In this document: piece after piece, positions 1 to 9,074 of the stretch | Layout: each line of letters starts with the position of its first letter | Position numbering within the stretch: position 1 is the first letter of the stretch | NCBI GenBank assembly: GCA_046565505.1 | Contig: JBKHYJ010000074.1 | Span: forward strand, 124,001 to 188,000 | Direction: 5' to 3' | Length of the DNA stretch: 64,000 bases | DNA from: JBKHYJ01 sp046565505 | GTDB lineage: Bacteria; Acidobacteriota; Blastocatellia; UBA7656 | The notes under the pieces: model-generated | The model's database searches: none | What the model was told of the DNA's origin: nothing | The model's input: the letters and a program-made list of their open reading frames with translations, nothing else | Made by a program: the position numbers and the translations under genes

Positions 1-2
1 AA

Positions 3-482
3 CTCTTCTTCAAGATAGGGGAAGTCTGCGAACTGATAAAAGTTCAACCGCACGTCCTGCGTTACTGGGAGACGGAATTCCCCATGCTCGCGCCGCAAAA
101 GAATCGCGCGGGCCAGCGCGTCTACAGGCGCAAGGACGTAGAGATGGTGATGCGCATACGCGACCTTCTCTACGAAGAGAAATTCACCATCGCAGGCGCT
201 AAGAAAAAATTAATGGACGAGCAGCGCGGCGGCTCCTCGCGCCCGAAGGTCTCCTCCCGCGAACCCGCGCCTGTCGAAGAGCCCGCCCAGCCCGTCGAGC
301 CGCCCCCGCGGCAAGAGGCTGCGCCGCAGCCCGAGCCCGCCCCCCCGCCTCCCGAGCCGCCCCCCTCTCAAGCGGCCGAGCAGACCGTTTCTCCGCAAGC
401 ACGGCGCGCCATTCGCGTCATCAAACACGAGCTTGAGGGTTTATTGACAATGCTCAACTCGGATGCTAGCATCAGAAATTGA
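3..482 (+). CDS. MerR-family transcriptional regulator, 5' end cut by the window
   Basis: The reading frame is open from the left edge, so the true start lies upstream. The visible N-terminus (FFKIGEVCELIKVQPHVLRY then WETEFP) is the winged helix-turn-helix of MerR regulators, which bind operator DNA as dimers. The next part (RRKDVEMVMRIRDLLYEEKF) is the second half of that domain. After it comes a low-complexity linker of about 60 residues made mostly of Pro, Glu, Ala and Gln, then a short C-terminal helix (RRAIRVIKHELEGLLTML). No effector-binding domain is visible, so the ligand is unknown; this short type resembles the HspR/MlrA-like group. A tRNA gene follows closely on the same strand. 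Confidence 0.85.
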   Translation, partial: LFFKIGEVCELIKVQPHVLRYWETEFPMLAPQKNRAGQRVYRRKDVEMVMRIRDLLYEEKFTIAGAKKKLMDEQRGGSSRPKVSSREPAPVEEPAQPVEPPPRQEAAPQPEPAPPPPEPPPSQAAEQTVSPQARRAIRVIKHELEGLLTMLNSDASIRN

Positions 483-511
483 TCGCGAACGGTAACAGGC
501 TCATTTCAGTG

Positions 512-585
512 CGGGACGTGGCGCAGCCCGGTAGCGCGCTTCCTTGGGGTGGAAGAGGTCGCTGGTTCGAATCCAGTCGTCCCGA
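512..585 (+). tRNA. tRNA-Pro (anticodon GGG)
   Basis: A 74-nt cloverleaf can be folded by eye. The acceptor arms cgggacg (512-518) and cgtcccg (578-584) pair perfectly, followed by discriminator A. The D arm is gcgc...gcgc. The anticodon stem is cttcc/ggaag around loop ttggggt, which places GGG at positions 34-36. The T arm contains ttcgaat. The CCA end is not encoded. It sits 29 nt after the MerR-type gene and well ahead of surE. Confidence 0.95.
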
Positions 586-811
586 TTCAAATCCTTGACC
601 CAGGACAAAAGTTCAAAGCCTTAAGGCCCTCCAGACGTGGCCCGACTTAAGCTCGGCGTCACAACTTACGGCGAAGAATTCGACCGCCAGAGCCGTGAGT
701 CGCGTCCCGGGCCGGGGACTTCGGACCTTAGCCCTGGGTCTTCTAGTTTAAAGAGGCGAATTCCCGCGCGGCCGGGCGCGCGGTCCGAGGCCGAGATCCT
801 CCGACAGCCTT

Positions 812-1576
812 ATGCCCAAGATTTTAGTCACAAACGACGATGGGATTCATTCGGCAGGCATCATAGCCCTGGCCGAGGCCCTCGAATCGCTCGGCGACGT
901 CATTGTGGTCGCGCCCACGCACGAGATGAGCGCGGCGTCGCACTCGCTCACGCTCATGCGCCCGCTCAGGATAGAGCAGATAGACGAGCGCCACTTCTCC
1001 GTGGACGGGACGCCGACCGACTGCGTGACGCTGGCGATGAATCACATCTTGAAGGAGAGCCCGCCCGATCTTGTTGTTTCCGGCATTAACAAGGGCGGCA
1101 ACCTCGGCGACGACGTGAGCTACTCGGGCACGGTGGCGGGGGCGCTGGAGGCATCTATCTATGGCCTGCCCGGCATAGCGATGAGCCTGGTTCAGCGTGT
1201 CGATTTCGACTTCGGCCCCGCGGCCGAGTTCGCCTCCGAGCTTGCCCGCAGGGTGCTCGGCGATGGGCTGCCGCGCGGGACGCTCCTTAACGTCAACGTC
1301 CCGCCGGGCCCTATCCGCGGCTCCGCAGTCACGCGGCAGGGGAGCAAGATAATCAAGCCTACTATCATCGAAGGCACGGACCCGCGCCAGCGCAAGTACT
1401 ATTGGATCGGCGAAGAATCCTTTACGTGGAACGAAGAGGAAGGGACAGATTACGCCGCGGTGCGGCGCGGGCTTGTGTCGATCACGCCGCTGCGCAACGA
1501 CCTCACCGACTACAAGGCGCTCGACGACATCCGGTCAAGGGGCTGGGCCTCCAGCCTGGAAATACAATCGAAATGA
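812..1576 (+). CDS. surE: 5'/3'-nucleotidase SurE
   Basis: SurE is a metal-dependent phosphatase that removes phosphate from nucleoside 5'- and 3'-monophosphates, and in some bacteria from short polyphosphate. The protein has 254 residues, the usual length. The N-terminal motif KILVTNDDG holds the metal-binding Asp9-Asp10. The motif VSGINKGGNLGDDVSYSGTV near residues 89-108 supplies the conserved Asn and Ser of the active site. The stop codon overlaps the start of pcm by 4 nt (ATGA). The surE-pcm pairing is common in bacteria and is linked to stationary-phase survival. The Shine-Dalgarno sequence before ATG 812 is weak. Confidence 0.95.
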   Translation: MPKILVTNDDGIHSAGIIALAEALESLGDVIVVAPTHEMSAASHSLTLMRPLRIEQIDERHFSVDGTPTDCVTLAMNHILKESPPDLVVSGINKGGNLGDDVSYSGTVAGALEASIYGLPGIAMSLVQRVDFDFGPAAEFASELARRVLGDGLPRGTLLNVNVPPGPIRGSAVTRQGSKIIKPTIIEGTDPRQRKYYWIGEESFTWNEEEGTDYAAVRRGLVSITPLRNDLTDYKALDDIRSRGWASSLEIQSK

Positions 1577-2250
1577 GACCAAACCGCCCCGCTGGTAAAC
1601 CTTATATAGCCGACCACTACCAGTCGCAACGCGCACGCATGGTGGACCTGCTGCGCGCCCGCGGGATACGCGACGCAAGCGTGCTCAAGGCGATGGCGGA
1701 GATCCCGCGCCACCTGTTCGTGCCGGAGGCTTTGGAGGGCCAGGCCTATGGCGATCACGCGCTGCCCATCGGCGAGATGCAGACAATCTCTCAGCCATAC
1801 ATGGTGGCGCGGATGACGGAGCTCTTGGAGGTTGACAAGGATTCGAGCGTGCTGGAGATAGGCGCCGGCTCGGGTTATCAAACGGCGGTGCTGTCGGCCG
1901 TGGCCGGCCGCGTCTATTCAATCGAGCGCATCAGCGAGCTAGCGCGCAGGGCGCAGACCAACATTCGCCTACTTGGCTCTTACAACGCCACCGTTAAGGC
2001 GTTCGATGGCACGATCGGGTGGAGCGACCATGCGCCTTATGACGCGATACTGGTGGCCGCAGGCGGCCCCGATGTGCCCGAGCCGCTCGTCGCTCAGCTC
2101 GCCGTCGGCGGCCGGCTGGTCATACCTGTCGGCGACACGGAGCAGCAAACCCTCGTGCGAATCATCAAGACGGAGGGCGGGGTCACCCGCGAAGAACATG
2201 GCGCCTGCGTGTTCGTCAAATTGATAGGCCGGTACGGGTGGCCGTCGTAA
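1573..2250 (+). CDS. pcm: Protein-L-isoaspartate O-methyltransferase
   Basis: Pcm transfers a methyl group from S-adenosylmethionine to L-isoaspartyl residues of aged proteins and so starts their repair. From ATG 1573 the protein has 225 residues, matching the family; an open frame extends upstream into surE, but that part is unrelated to the family. The family signature around TISQPYMVARM (about residues 71-81) is followed by the SAM-binding loop VLEIGAGSGYQTA (about 93-105) and a C-terminal GGRLVIPVG segment. The start overlaps the surE stop as ATGA, which suggests translational coupling. Confidence 0.95.
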   Translation: MRPNRPAGKPYIADHYQSQRARMVDLLRARGIRDASVLKAMAEIPRHLFVPEALEGQAYGDHALPIGEMQTISQPYMVARMTELLEVDKDSSVLEIGAGSGYQTAVLSAVAGRVYSIERISELARRAQTNIRLLGSYNATVKAFDGTIGWSDHAPYDAILVAAGGPDVPEPLVAQLAVGGRLVIPVGDTEQQTLVRIIKTEGGVTREEHGACVFVKLIGRYGWPS

Positions 2251-2292
2251 GACCCCTCCGCCACCTGCCGCGCCTGGCCTTATTGGAGCGCT

Positions 2293-3006
2293 ATGGAATT
2301 TGTTAAGAGCCTCGTCGACCTCTTTCTTCATCTCGACAAACACCTGAATGAGATAATTCAGGGCTATGGCGTCTGGACTTACCTGATACTGTTCCTCATC
2401 GTCTTCTGCGAGACGGGGCTCGTCGTCACCCCGTTCCTCCCGGGCGATTCCCTCCTCTTCGCGGCGGGCACCTTCGCGGCGCTAGGCTCTCTCAACGTTA
2501 CGCTGCTGTTCGCGGCCCTGTGCGTCGCCGCAGTCGTCGGGGATACGGTCAACTACTGGGTAGGCCATTACGTAGGGCCGAAGGTTTTCAATAGGGAGAA
2601 TGTGCGCTTCTTGAACAAGAAGCACCTGGAGCGCACGCACGAGTTCTACGAAAAGTATGGCGGCAAGACGATAATCATCGCGAGGTTCATACCCATAATC
2701 CGCACATTCGCCCCCTTCGTCGCCGGCATAGGCAGCATGAGCTACTGGCGGTTCATCGTCTATAACATCGCAGGCGGCGTGCTCTGGGTGGCCCTTTGCG
2801 TCTTCGGCGGGTACTTCTTCGGTAACCTCGAAATCGTCAAGCGCAACTTCTCCCTGGTAGTCCTCGCGATCATCTTAATATCCGTCCTGCCGATACTCAT
2901 CGAATTCGCCCGCCACCGCTTCGGCTCTGGCGAAAGGACCAGGGCGGGACAAGCGCCGAAGGACCTTAAAGGCGACAGGCCCCGCGCCGACCGCGTCGCG
3001 GACTAA
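2293..3006 (+). CDS. DedA family membrane protein
   Basis: A 237-residue integral membrane protein of the DedA (VTT) family, whose members act as lipid-linked transporters or scramblases, including undecaprenyl-phosphate and phosphatidylethanolamine flippases. Diagnostic segments are FCETGLVVTPFLPGDSLLF (the acidic motif in the first re-entrant part) and RFIPIIRTFAPFVAGIGSM (the arginine motif). Several hydrophobic helices and a basic, hydrophilic C-terminal tail of about 30 residues are visible. A GGAG motif precedes the ATG. It follows pcm by 42 nt and probably shares its transcript. The exact substrate cannot be told from sequence. Confidence 0.9.
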   Translation: MEFVKSLVDLFLHLDKHLNEIIQGYGVWTYLILFLIVFCETGLVVTPFLPGDSLLFAAGTFAALGSLNVTLLFAALCVAAVVGDTVNYWVGHYVGPKVFNRENVRFLNKKHLERTHEFYEKYGGKTIIIARFIPIIRTFAPFVAGIGSMSYWRFIVYNIAGGVLWVALCVFGGYFFGNLEIVKRNFSLVVLAIILISVLPILIEFARHRFGSGERTRAGQAPKDLKGDRPRADRVAD

Positions 3007-3020
3007 TGGCGCCGGCCCGC

Positions 3021-3824
3021 TCAAACCTTTTTGACGGGGAATGCGGCAGACAGCGGCGGGACCTTCTCTGACCTGTCATACAGTACCCGCTCCAGAAACA
3101 GCCCGGACGGCGGAGCCGTGTGAGCGGCCACCTGATAGTCAACCGCCCGATGCTTCGACGAGCCCTTTCTGACAAGGCTCTCGAAGTCTTCTGCGCTGAG
3201 AGAAGCCCGGCCGACATCCACGAGCGCCCCTACGATGCGGCGCACCATCTTCCACAAGAAATGAGACGCGCCTATCCGAAAGAGCAGCAACTCGCCATCG
3301 GCCGCCAGCTCCGCATGCCCCACTGCGACTATCGAAGACCGCTCGTCGCCGCGCTCGTCGCGGAAGTGCTCGAAATCGTGCCTGCCGACCAGCGCGCGGC
3401 AGACGTCGCTCATCAGGCCCACGTCGAGACTGTCCTTGACCCACCAGACGTAACGCTTCGCGAAGGCGGACCTGCGCAGAGAAATCTGGTAGACGTAGTA
3501 CCGCATCACGGCGTCCCTGCGCGGGTCGAATCGCGGGTGCGCCTCATCAACCCGCAGCACATTTATGTCAGCGGGGAGGGCGTCGTTGAGGGCGCGTAGC
3601 AGATCGAGCGGCCTGACGCGCCTGTCGGCCTTGAGGCCCGCGACCTGCGCGAGCGCATGCACTCCCGCGTCCGTGCGGCCTGCGCCCATCACGCCCACAG
3701 GCGTCGAGAAGAACTTCTCGGCCGCGAGGCGGATCTCGCCCGCCACGGTGCGCGCGTTCTTCTGCTCCTGCCACCCCGAATACCGCGTCCCTTCGTACTC
3801 GACTACAAGCTTCCAATTAGGCAT
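3021..3824 (-). CDS. truA: tRNA pseudouridine(38-40) synthase TruA
   Basis: TruA converts uridines 38-40 of tRNA anticodon arms to pseudouridine. The start at 3824 gives 267 residues beginning MPNWKLVVEYEGTRYSGWQ, the usual family N-terminus; a longer open frame up to 3935 adds residues without homology. The catalytic Asp lies in GRTDAGVHALAQV. Later family elements include RYYVYQI and FLWKMVRRIVGALVDVGR. The gene converges on dedA, with only 14 nt between the stop codons. Confidence 0.95.
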   Translation of the reverse strand: MPNWKLVVEYEGTRYSGWQEQKNARTVAGEIRLAAEKFFSTPVGVMGAGRTDAGVHALAQVAGLKADRRVRPLDLLRALNDALPADINVLRVDEAHPRFDPRRDAVMRYYVYQISLRRSAFAKRYVWWVKDSLDVGLMSDVCRALVGRHDFEHFRDERGDERSSIVAVGHAELAADGELLLFRIGASHFLWKMVRRIVGALVDVGRASLSAEDFESLVRKGSSKHRAVDYQVAAHTAPPSGLFLERVLYDRSEKVPPLSAAFPVKKV

Positions 3825-3942
3825 TCCCCCGCACCCACCTTTCCTTCGACACACTCTCAGGTTGCTGGACCGCGCCGCCCGTGTCAAACCGTAAGCGGCG
3901 GCCCGCCCTCGGGGGGGGGTGATGGCCCATCGCAATAACAGC

Positions 3943-3971
3943 TTGACTCCGGGCGGCCTTGGGAATATTAT
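3943..3971 (+). promoter_or_regulatory. Sigma70-type promoter of the lrp operon
   Basis: TTGACT (3943-3948), 17 nt, then TATTAT (3966-3971). Both hexamers differ from consensus at one position and the spacer is ideal. It lies 38 nt before the regulator's ATG at 4010, leaving a leader of roughly 30 nt that has no obvious Shine-Dalgarno sequence. This is the best promoter match I found in the window. The divergent truA start is 119 nt away on the other side. Confidence 0.75.
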
Positions 3972-4009
3972 AGGCGTGGCAAACTGGATTCTTTGATTTT
4001 ATTAGTTAC

Positions 4010-4498
4010 ATGATACTAAATTCGATAGATTATAAGCTGATCGACCTGCTCCAGAAGAACGCGCGGACGACTCAGTCCGAGATGGCGGCCGCGGTGGGGC
4101 TGTCGCAGCCGGCCGTCGCCGAGCGGCTGCGCAAGCTTGAGCAGGAAGGGGTCATCACGGGCTACGTCGCCCGCGTGAACGGCAGGCAGCTCGGCAAAGA
4201 CATTACTGCCTTCATCGGGGTCGGCATCGAGCACCCCAAGTACAACGCGCGGTTCGCGAGAATAATCCGCGAGATCCCCGACGTGCTCGAATGCCACCAC
4301 GTCACGGGCTCGGATTCCTACCTGCTCAAAGTCATAACGGAGAACACAGAAACCCTCGACCGCCTGATCTCCGAAAGCCTGCGAATCATACCCGGGGTGA
4401 CGCGCACCCACACGACCATAGTGATGTCTTCGGTCAAAGAGAGCACTCATATCAAGCCGGCAGTCGAACACAAACATCAGCCCAAAAAGCGGCGGTAA
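4010..4498 (+). CDS. Lrp/AsnC-family transcriptional regulator
   Basis: A 162-residue Lrp-type regulator. The N-terminal helix-turn-helix spans about residues 5-50 (LLQKNARTTQSEMAAAVGLS then PAVAERLRKLEQEGVITGY). The C-terminal RAM ligand-binding domain covers about 65-145 (DVLECHHVTGSDSYLLKV is its core). The last residues are basic (HQPKKRR). Such proteins sense amino acids and control their use. The gene heads a likely operon with an aminotransferase (25 nt downstream) and a PhzF protein, so an amino acid handled by those enzymes is a plausible effector. Which one cannot be read from the sequence. Confidence 0.92.
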   Translation: MILNSIDYKLIDLLQKNARTTQSEMAAAVGLSQPAVAERLRKLEQEGVITGYVARVNGRQLGKDITAFIGVGIEHPKYNARFARIIREIPDVLECHHVTGSDSYLLKVITENTETLDRLISESLRIIPGVTRTHTTIVMSSVKESTHIKPAVEHKHQPKKRR

Positions 4499-4523
4499 AT
4501 CAGCGCAGGAGGTGATAGGTGAA

Positions 4524-5822
4524 ATGCTCAAAGCGAGTTGGCGGCACGCCCCGGTCGGAGTAGGCGAGGGCGACACGGATGCCACGGCGGCGCACGGCGA
4601 AGGCATGCCGGGCGCGCGTCAATCATGCGAGGCGCAGGTCCCTAATTACCGCTTCGCAAGCCGCATGTCGCGGATGGCGGTCTCCGCGGTGCGCGAGATA
4701 CTGAAGGTGACAGAGAAGCCGGAGATTATCTCTTTCGCGGGGGGGATGCCCGCGCCCGAGCTGTTTCCGGTCGCTGCGATAGCCCAGGCTCACGCCGAGG
4801 TTTTCGCCGAAGAGGGGCCGCAGGCGATGCAGTACAGTACCACGGAGGGGTGGCGGCCCCTGCGCGAGTGGGTCGCCCGGCGCATGCGCAAACGAGGCGT
4901 GGACGCGGCGGCCGACCGCATCCTAATCACCAGCGGCTCCCAGCAGGGCATAGACCTTGTCGGCAAGATTTTCCTCGACCCCGGGGACGAAGTCATCGTC
5001 GAAAACCCATGCTACCTCGCCGCGCTTCAATCCTTCAGCGGATTTCAAGCGCGCATGATTGCCGTAGGCGGCGACGAGGAGGGCATGAGCGTCGATGAGG
5101 TGGAGCGCGCTTTGAAGGGGTCCAGGCCGAAGCTCATTTACCTGGTGTCGGACTTCGATAACCCGAAGGGCACGACGCTCACGCCCGGGCGGCGGAAGCG
5201 GCTGATTGAGCTATCGGCCCGGCACCGCGTACCTATCGTGGAGGACAATCCATACGGTGAGCTCCGCTACATGGGCGAGCATCTGCGGCCGCTCGCGGGG
5301 ATGGATGAAGAGGGTTTGGTAATTCATCTCAGCACGTTCTCGAAAACTCTCAGCCCCGGGATCCGCATCGGGTGGGCGTCAGCGTCCGCCGAGGTCTTTC
5401 AACAACTGGTAATCGCGAAGCAGGCTTCGGACCTCCACACGGGCACGGTCGAGCAGCGCGCGGCGGCCCGCATGCTCGAAACGTTCGATTTCGATGGGCA
5501 CGTCTCGCACCTCTGCCAGGTATACGGCGAGCGCTGCCGCGTGATGCGGGACGCCATCGAGAAATACCTCCCGGCGGAAACCAGGTGGACGCGGCCCGAG
5601 GGCGGCCTGTTCATCTGGGTCGAACTGCCTGAGCATATAAGCGGGGAGCAGCTGCTCGCGGACGCGCTGCGCCACCGGGTGGCCTTCGTGCCCGGCTCGC
5701 CTTTCTTCGCGGAGAACCCGCGGCACAACTTTATCCGCTTGAATTTTTCAAACCAGCCCCCCGAACTCATTGAAGAGGGCGTGAGGAGAATCGGGGGCCT
5801 GATCGAACGGAGGATCAAGTGA
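4524..5822 (+). CDS. PLP-dependent class I aminotransferase (LysN / 2-aminoadipate type)
   Basis: A fold-type I aminotransferase of 432 residues. An ideal ribosome binding site (aggaggtgat, 4507-4516) lies 7 nt before ATG 4524, so I prefer this start to an in-frame GTG at 4512. The first 40 residues are unconserved. After them come RMSRMAVSAVREILK and SFAGGMPAPELFP, typical of the LysN/AAT group related to MocR aminotransferase domains. SGSQQGIDL binds cofactor phosphate, and the Schiff-base lysine is Lys274 in STFSKTLSPGIRIGW. The usual NPTG motif reads DNPKG here. The substrate is unknown; lysine, 2-aminoadipate or aromatic amino acids are candidates. It is coupled to the PhzF gene by a 4-nt overlap. 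Confidence 0.88.
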   Translation: MLKASWRHAPVGVGEGDTDATAAHGEGMPGARQSCEAQVPNYRFASRMSRMAVSAVREILKVTEKPEIISFAGGMPAPELFPVAAIAQAHAEVFAEEGPQAMQYSTTEGWRPLREWVARRMRKRGVDAAADRILITSGSQQGIDLVGKIFLDPGDEVIVENPCYLAALQSFSGFQARMIAVGGDEEGMSVDEVERALKGSRPKLIYLVSDFDNPKGTTLTPGRRKRLIELSARHRVPIVEDNPYGELRYMGEHLRPLAGMDEEGLVIHLSTFSKTLSPGIRIGWASASAEVFQQLVIAKQASDLHTGTVEQRAAARMLETFDFDGHVSHLCQVYGERCRVMRDAIEKYLPAETRWTRPEGGLFIWVELPEHISGEQLLADALRHRVAFVPGSPFFAENPRHNFIRLNFSNQPPELIEEGVRRIGGLIERRIK

Positions 5823-6736
5823 ACAGCAAGAGATTCATAATCGCAGACGTATTCACGCGTCGCAGGTTCGGCGGGAACCAGCTCGCCGTCTTCACAGACG
5901 GCTCGGGGCTGGATACGGCGACGATGCAAGACCTCGCCCGCGAGATGCATTTTTCGGAAACGACTTTCCTCCTGCCGCCCGAAGGCGGGGGCGATTTCCG
6001 TGTGAGAATCTTCACGCCCGACGTCGAGCTGCCATTCGCGGGCCACCCGATGGTCGGCACGGGGTTCGTGATCGTGTCGGAGAAGATGAAACAATGGGGC
6101 GGGCCTCTGACCTCGGTCACGCTAGAGGCCGGCGTGGGGCCCATCCTCGTGGAGGTTCGGACGGAAAATGGCGTGGCAGGGCACACGACTATGAGCCAGC
6201 CATTGCCCGTCGTGAAAGGGTCGTTGCCCGACGTAGGGCCGCTTGCGAAGGCGCTCTCGTTGAGCGCGTCGGATATCGAAGGGACGGGCCTCCCCGTCGA
6301 GGCGATTTATAACGGCATCACTGTGATGATTGTGCCGGTCGCTTCGCGCGCCGCCGTCGAAGCTATCAAGGTAGACACGGGCGCGCTCGAAGAGATCAGC
6401 AGGAAGATGGGCGCGGAAACCGTCCTCACCTTCACGCGCGAGACGGCCGAGGCGGAGAGCACCGCGCACTGCCGCGTGTTCGCCCCCGCGGCGGGAGTGA
6501 TCGAAGACGCCGCTACAGGGTCGGCCAATGGCCCGCTGGGCTTTTATATGGTCCGCCACCGCGTGGTCGAGGCCGAGCCCACAACACACATTCTGAGCGA
6601 GCAAGGCTTCGAGATGAAGCGGCCGAGCCACCTGCACATCGATGTCGATGTCAACCCGGGCGCCGGAGAGGTTACGGCGGTGCGCGTGGGCGGGGGCGTG
6701 GTCATCACGGGCAGGGGGGAGATACTTCTCTCCTGA
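5819..6736 (+). CDS. PhzF-family isomerase
   Basis: A 305-residue protein of the PhzF / diaminopimelate-epimerase-like fold. In phenazine producers PhzF isomerises trans-2,3-dihydro-3-hydroxyanthranilate; most homologues have no known substrate. The catalytic Glu is Glu47 in MHFSETTFL, and the conserved IFTPDVELPFAGHPMVGT and DAATGSANGPLGFYM segments are present. It begins with GTG 5819, which overlaps the aminotransferase stop and is preceded by ggagg at a good distance. No other phenazine gene is near, so phenazine synthesis is not implied. A role in amino acid metabolism with the preceding aminotransferase is more likely. Confidence 0.9.
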   Translation: MNSKRFIIADVFTRRRFGGNQLAVFTDGSGLDTATMQDLAREMHFSETTFLLPPEGGGDFRVRIFTPDVELPFAGHPMVGTGFVIVSEKMKQWGGPLTSVTLEAGVGPILVEVRTENGVAGHTTMSQPLPVVKGSLPDVGPLAKALSLSASDIEGTGLPVEAIYNGITVMIVPVASRAAVEAIKVDTGALEEISRKMGAETVLTFTRETAEAESTAHCRVFAPAAGVIEDAATGSANGPLGFYMVRHRVVEAEPTTHILSEQGFEMKRPSHLHIDVDVNPGAGEVTAVRVGGGVVITGRGEILLS

Positions 6737-6831
6737 GCATGCGGCCCGCCGGCAAGATGTAGCCTCAGGAACGGCTCCCGGAGCCACTTTGAGGGCGGCC
6801 AGGCCGGCGGCTGAGGGCGCGGAGGCCCCGG

Positions 6832-7341
6832 ATGAACGTTGATGATCTCTTAACCCTTTTTGACTATGACCGCTGGGCCAACCGCCGGCTTTTGGAAGCG
6901 GCGGAGCAGCTATCGCCTGAAGAATTCACGCGCGGGGTCGGCGGGGCTTACGGCTCGGTCAGGACCACGCTAGTTCATATCATGGAGGTCGAGCGCGGGT
7001 GGGTCGCGCGCTGCGATGGGGATATGGGCTGGCCCGATTTGAATCCAGAGGACTTCCCCTCCCTGGAATCCGTCAGGGAGGAGTGGAGAAGTGTCGAACA
7101 AGTTACCCGCGGAATAATGTCGCGCTTGGCCGAAGGCGACCTGGGCCGGGTCGTCCCCTACCAATTCGAGGGTGAGGAGCCGCGCACGGCGCGCGTCGCG
7201 GAGGTGTTACAGCACGCGGCCAATCACGCCGCGCATCACCGCGGGCAGGTCACGCTGATGCTGCGAATGCTTGGGCACGCCCCGGGAAACCTGGACATGC
7301 TGTTTTACTACGTCGAGCGATTCGGCGGGCCCGCCGAATGA
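6832..7341 (+). CDS. DinB family protein
   Basis: A 169-residue four-helix-bundle protein of the DinB/YfiT group. Family features are the opening LFDYDRWANRRLLEAAEQLS, the first metal-ligand helix with LVHIMEVERGWV, and the C-terminal ANHAAHHRGQVTLMLRMLG with its paired histidines. Members are metal-dependent thiol transferases or stress proteins of unknown reaction. A ggagg site precedes the ATG. It may be an isolated gene, since pdxS behind it has its own leader. Confidence 0.9.
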   Translation: MNVDDLLTLFDYDRWANRRLLEAAEQLSPEEFTRGVGGAYGSVRTTLVHIMEVERGWVARCDGDMGWPDLNPEDFPSLESVREEWRSVEQVTRGIMSRLAEGDLGRVVPYQFEGEEPRTARVAEVLQHAANHAAHHRGQVTLMLRMLGHAPGNLDMLFYYVERFGGPAE

Positions 7342-7365
7342 AGCTTCGATTGGCAATTCCGGTTT

Positions 7366-7384
7366 CATGCATCTGGAATGCATG
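7366..7384 (+). promoter_or_regulatory. Short palindrome before pdxS
   Basis: catgcat (7366-7372) and atgcatg (7378-7384) form perfect 7-bp arms around ctgga. The site lies 20 nt before the chosen pdxS start and could be a protein operator. No promoter hexamers were recognised with confidence beside it. Confidence 0.35.
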
Positions 7385-7404
7385 TAAAGGATGAGGTGAA
7401 AACA

Positions 7405-8286
<882 letters not shown>

Positions 8287-8311
8287 AGGGAAACGCGGGC
8301 GGCGGGCGGCC

Positions 8312-8358
8312 CGGCGAGTGACCGCGCCGAAATAGCGGCGCTAGAGGGTCACTCGCCG
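8312..8358 (+). repeat. Large intercistronic hairpin between pdxS and pdxT
   Basis: Outer arms cggcgagtgacc (8312-8323) and ggtcactcgccg (8347-8358) are perfect 12-bp complements. Inside them gcgccg (8324-8329) and cggcgc (8336-8341) pair as well, leaving a 6-nt loop and a 5-nt bulge. No T-tract follows, so it does not look like a classical terminator. It may stabilise or process the pdxST message. Confidence 0.6.
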
Positions 8359-8408
8359 CAAGGCTATCCAGTCCAGGCTCGCGGCTCGTCGTCCCGCGTC
8401 CATCGTTT

Positions 8409-8978
8409 ATGAATATAGGAGTGCTCGCAATACAGGGCGATTTCGCCGCACACAAGCGCGCCCTGTCGCGCATAGGGGTCGCCGCGAAGGAGGTGCGCAG
8501 CCCGGCGGACCTGGGCGGCACCGACGGATTGATCATGCCGGGCGGCGAGAGCACGACCATGCTCAAGTTCCTGCTCGAAGAGGGCATGGGCGAGGCGGTC
8601 GGGGCCTTCGCCCGGGGCGGCAAGCCCGTGTTCGGGACCTGCGCTGGCGCCATACTACTCGCGCGCGCGGTGAAGAATCCAGACCAGCCTTCGCTTGCCC
8701 TGATCGACATCGCCGTGGAGCGAAACGCGTATGGCAGGCAGATAGACAGCTTCATAGGCGAGGCCGAAGCGTCAATGGGGGGCGGGCCGCTCGAAGCAGT
8801 ATTCATCCGCGCCCCCAGGATCGTAGAGGTCGGCCCGGGCGTGGAGACGATAGCCTCTCTTCGCGGCGAGCCTGTGCTTGTCAGGCAAGGCAATATCCTC
8901 GCCGCCACCTTCCACCCGGAGCTTACGCACGACTCCCGCACGCATAAACTGTTCATAGACATGGCGGGCGGCTCTTAG
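8409..8978 (+). CDS. pdxT: Pyridoxal 5'-phosphate synthase glutaminase subunit PdxT
   Basis: The glutaminase partner of PdxS; it hydrolyses glutamine and channels ammonia to PdxS. The 189-residue length is normal. The class I amidotransferase triad is complete: Cys78 in FGTCAGAILLA, and His169 and Glu171 in FHPELTHD. The substrate loop MPGGESTTM is conserved too. It lies downstream of pdxS on the same strand, the usual arrangement. Confidence 0.96.
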   Translation: MNIGVLAIQGDFAAHKRALSRIGVAAKEVRSPADLGGTDGLIMPGGESTTMLKFLLEEGMGEAVGAFARGGKPVFGTCAGAILLARAVKNPDQPSLALIDIAVERNAYGRQIDSFIGEAEASMGGGPLEAVFIRAPRIVEVGPGVETIASLRGEPVLVRQGNILAATFHPELTHDSRTHKLFIDMAGGS

Positions 8979-9074
8979 CCCGCGATTTCAACCCGCGCCT
9001 ATTCGGCTTATAATCAAACGCGAACCTCTTTCGGCCGCCGTGGGCGGGCGAGTATTCTTTGCGCGTTGTCAGTC

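Noticed and set aside
637..1089. 150-codon plus-strand frame overlapping the start of surE
   Set aside because: It lacks a ribosome site, shows no known domain and overlaps surE in another frame; surE is unambiguous.
7378..7404. Earlier in-frame ATG for pdxS
   Set aside because: It falls in the catgcat palindrome and has no ribosome site; ATG 7405 gives the family N-terminus and length.
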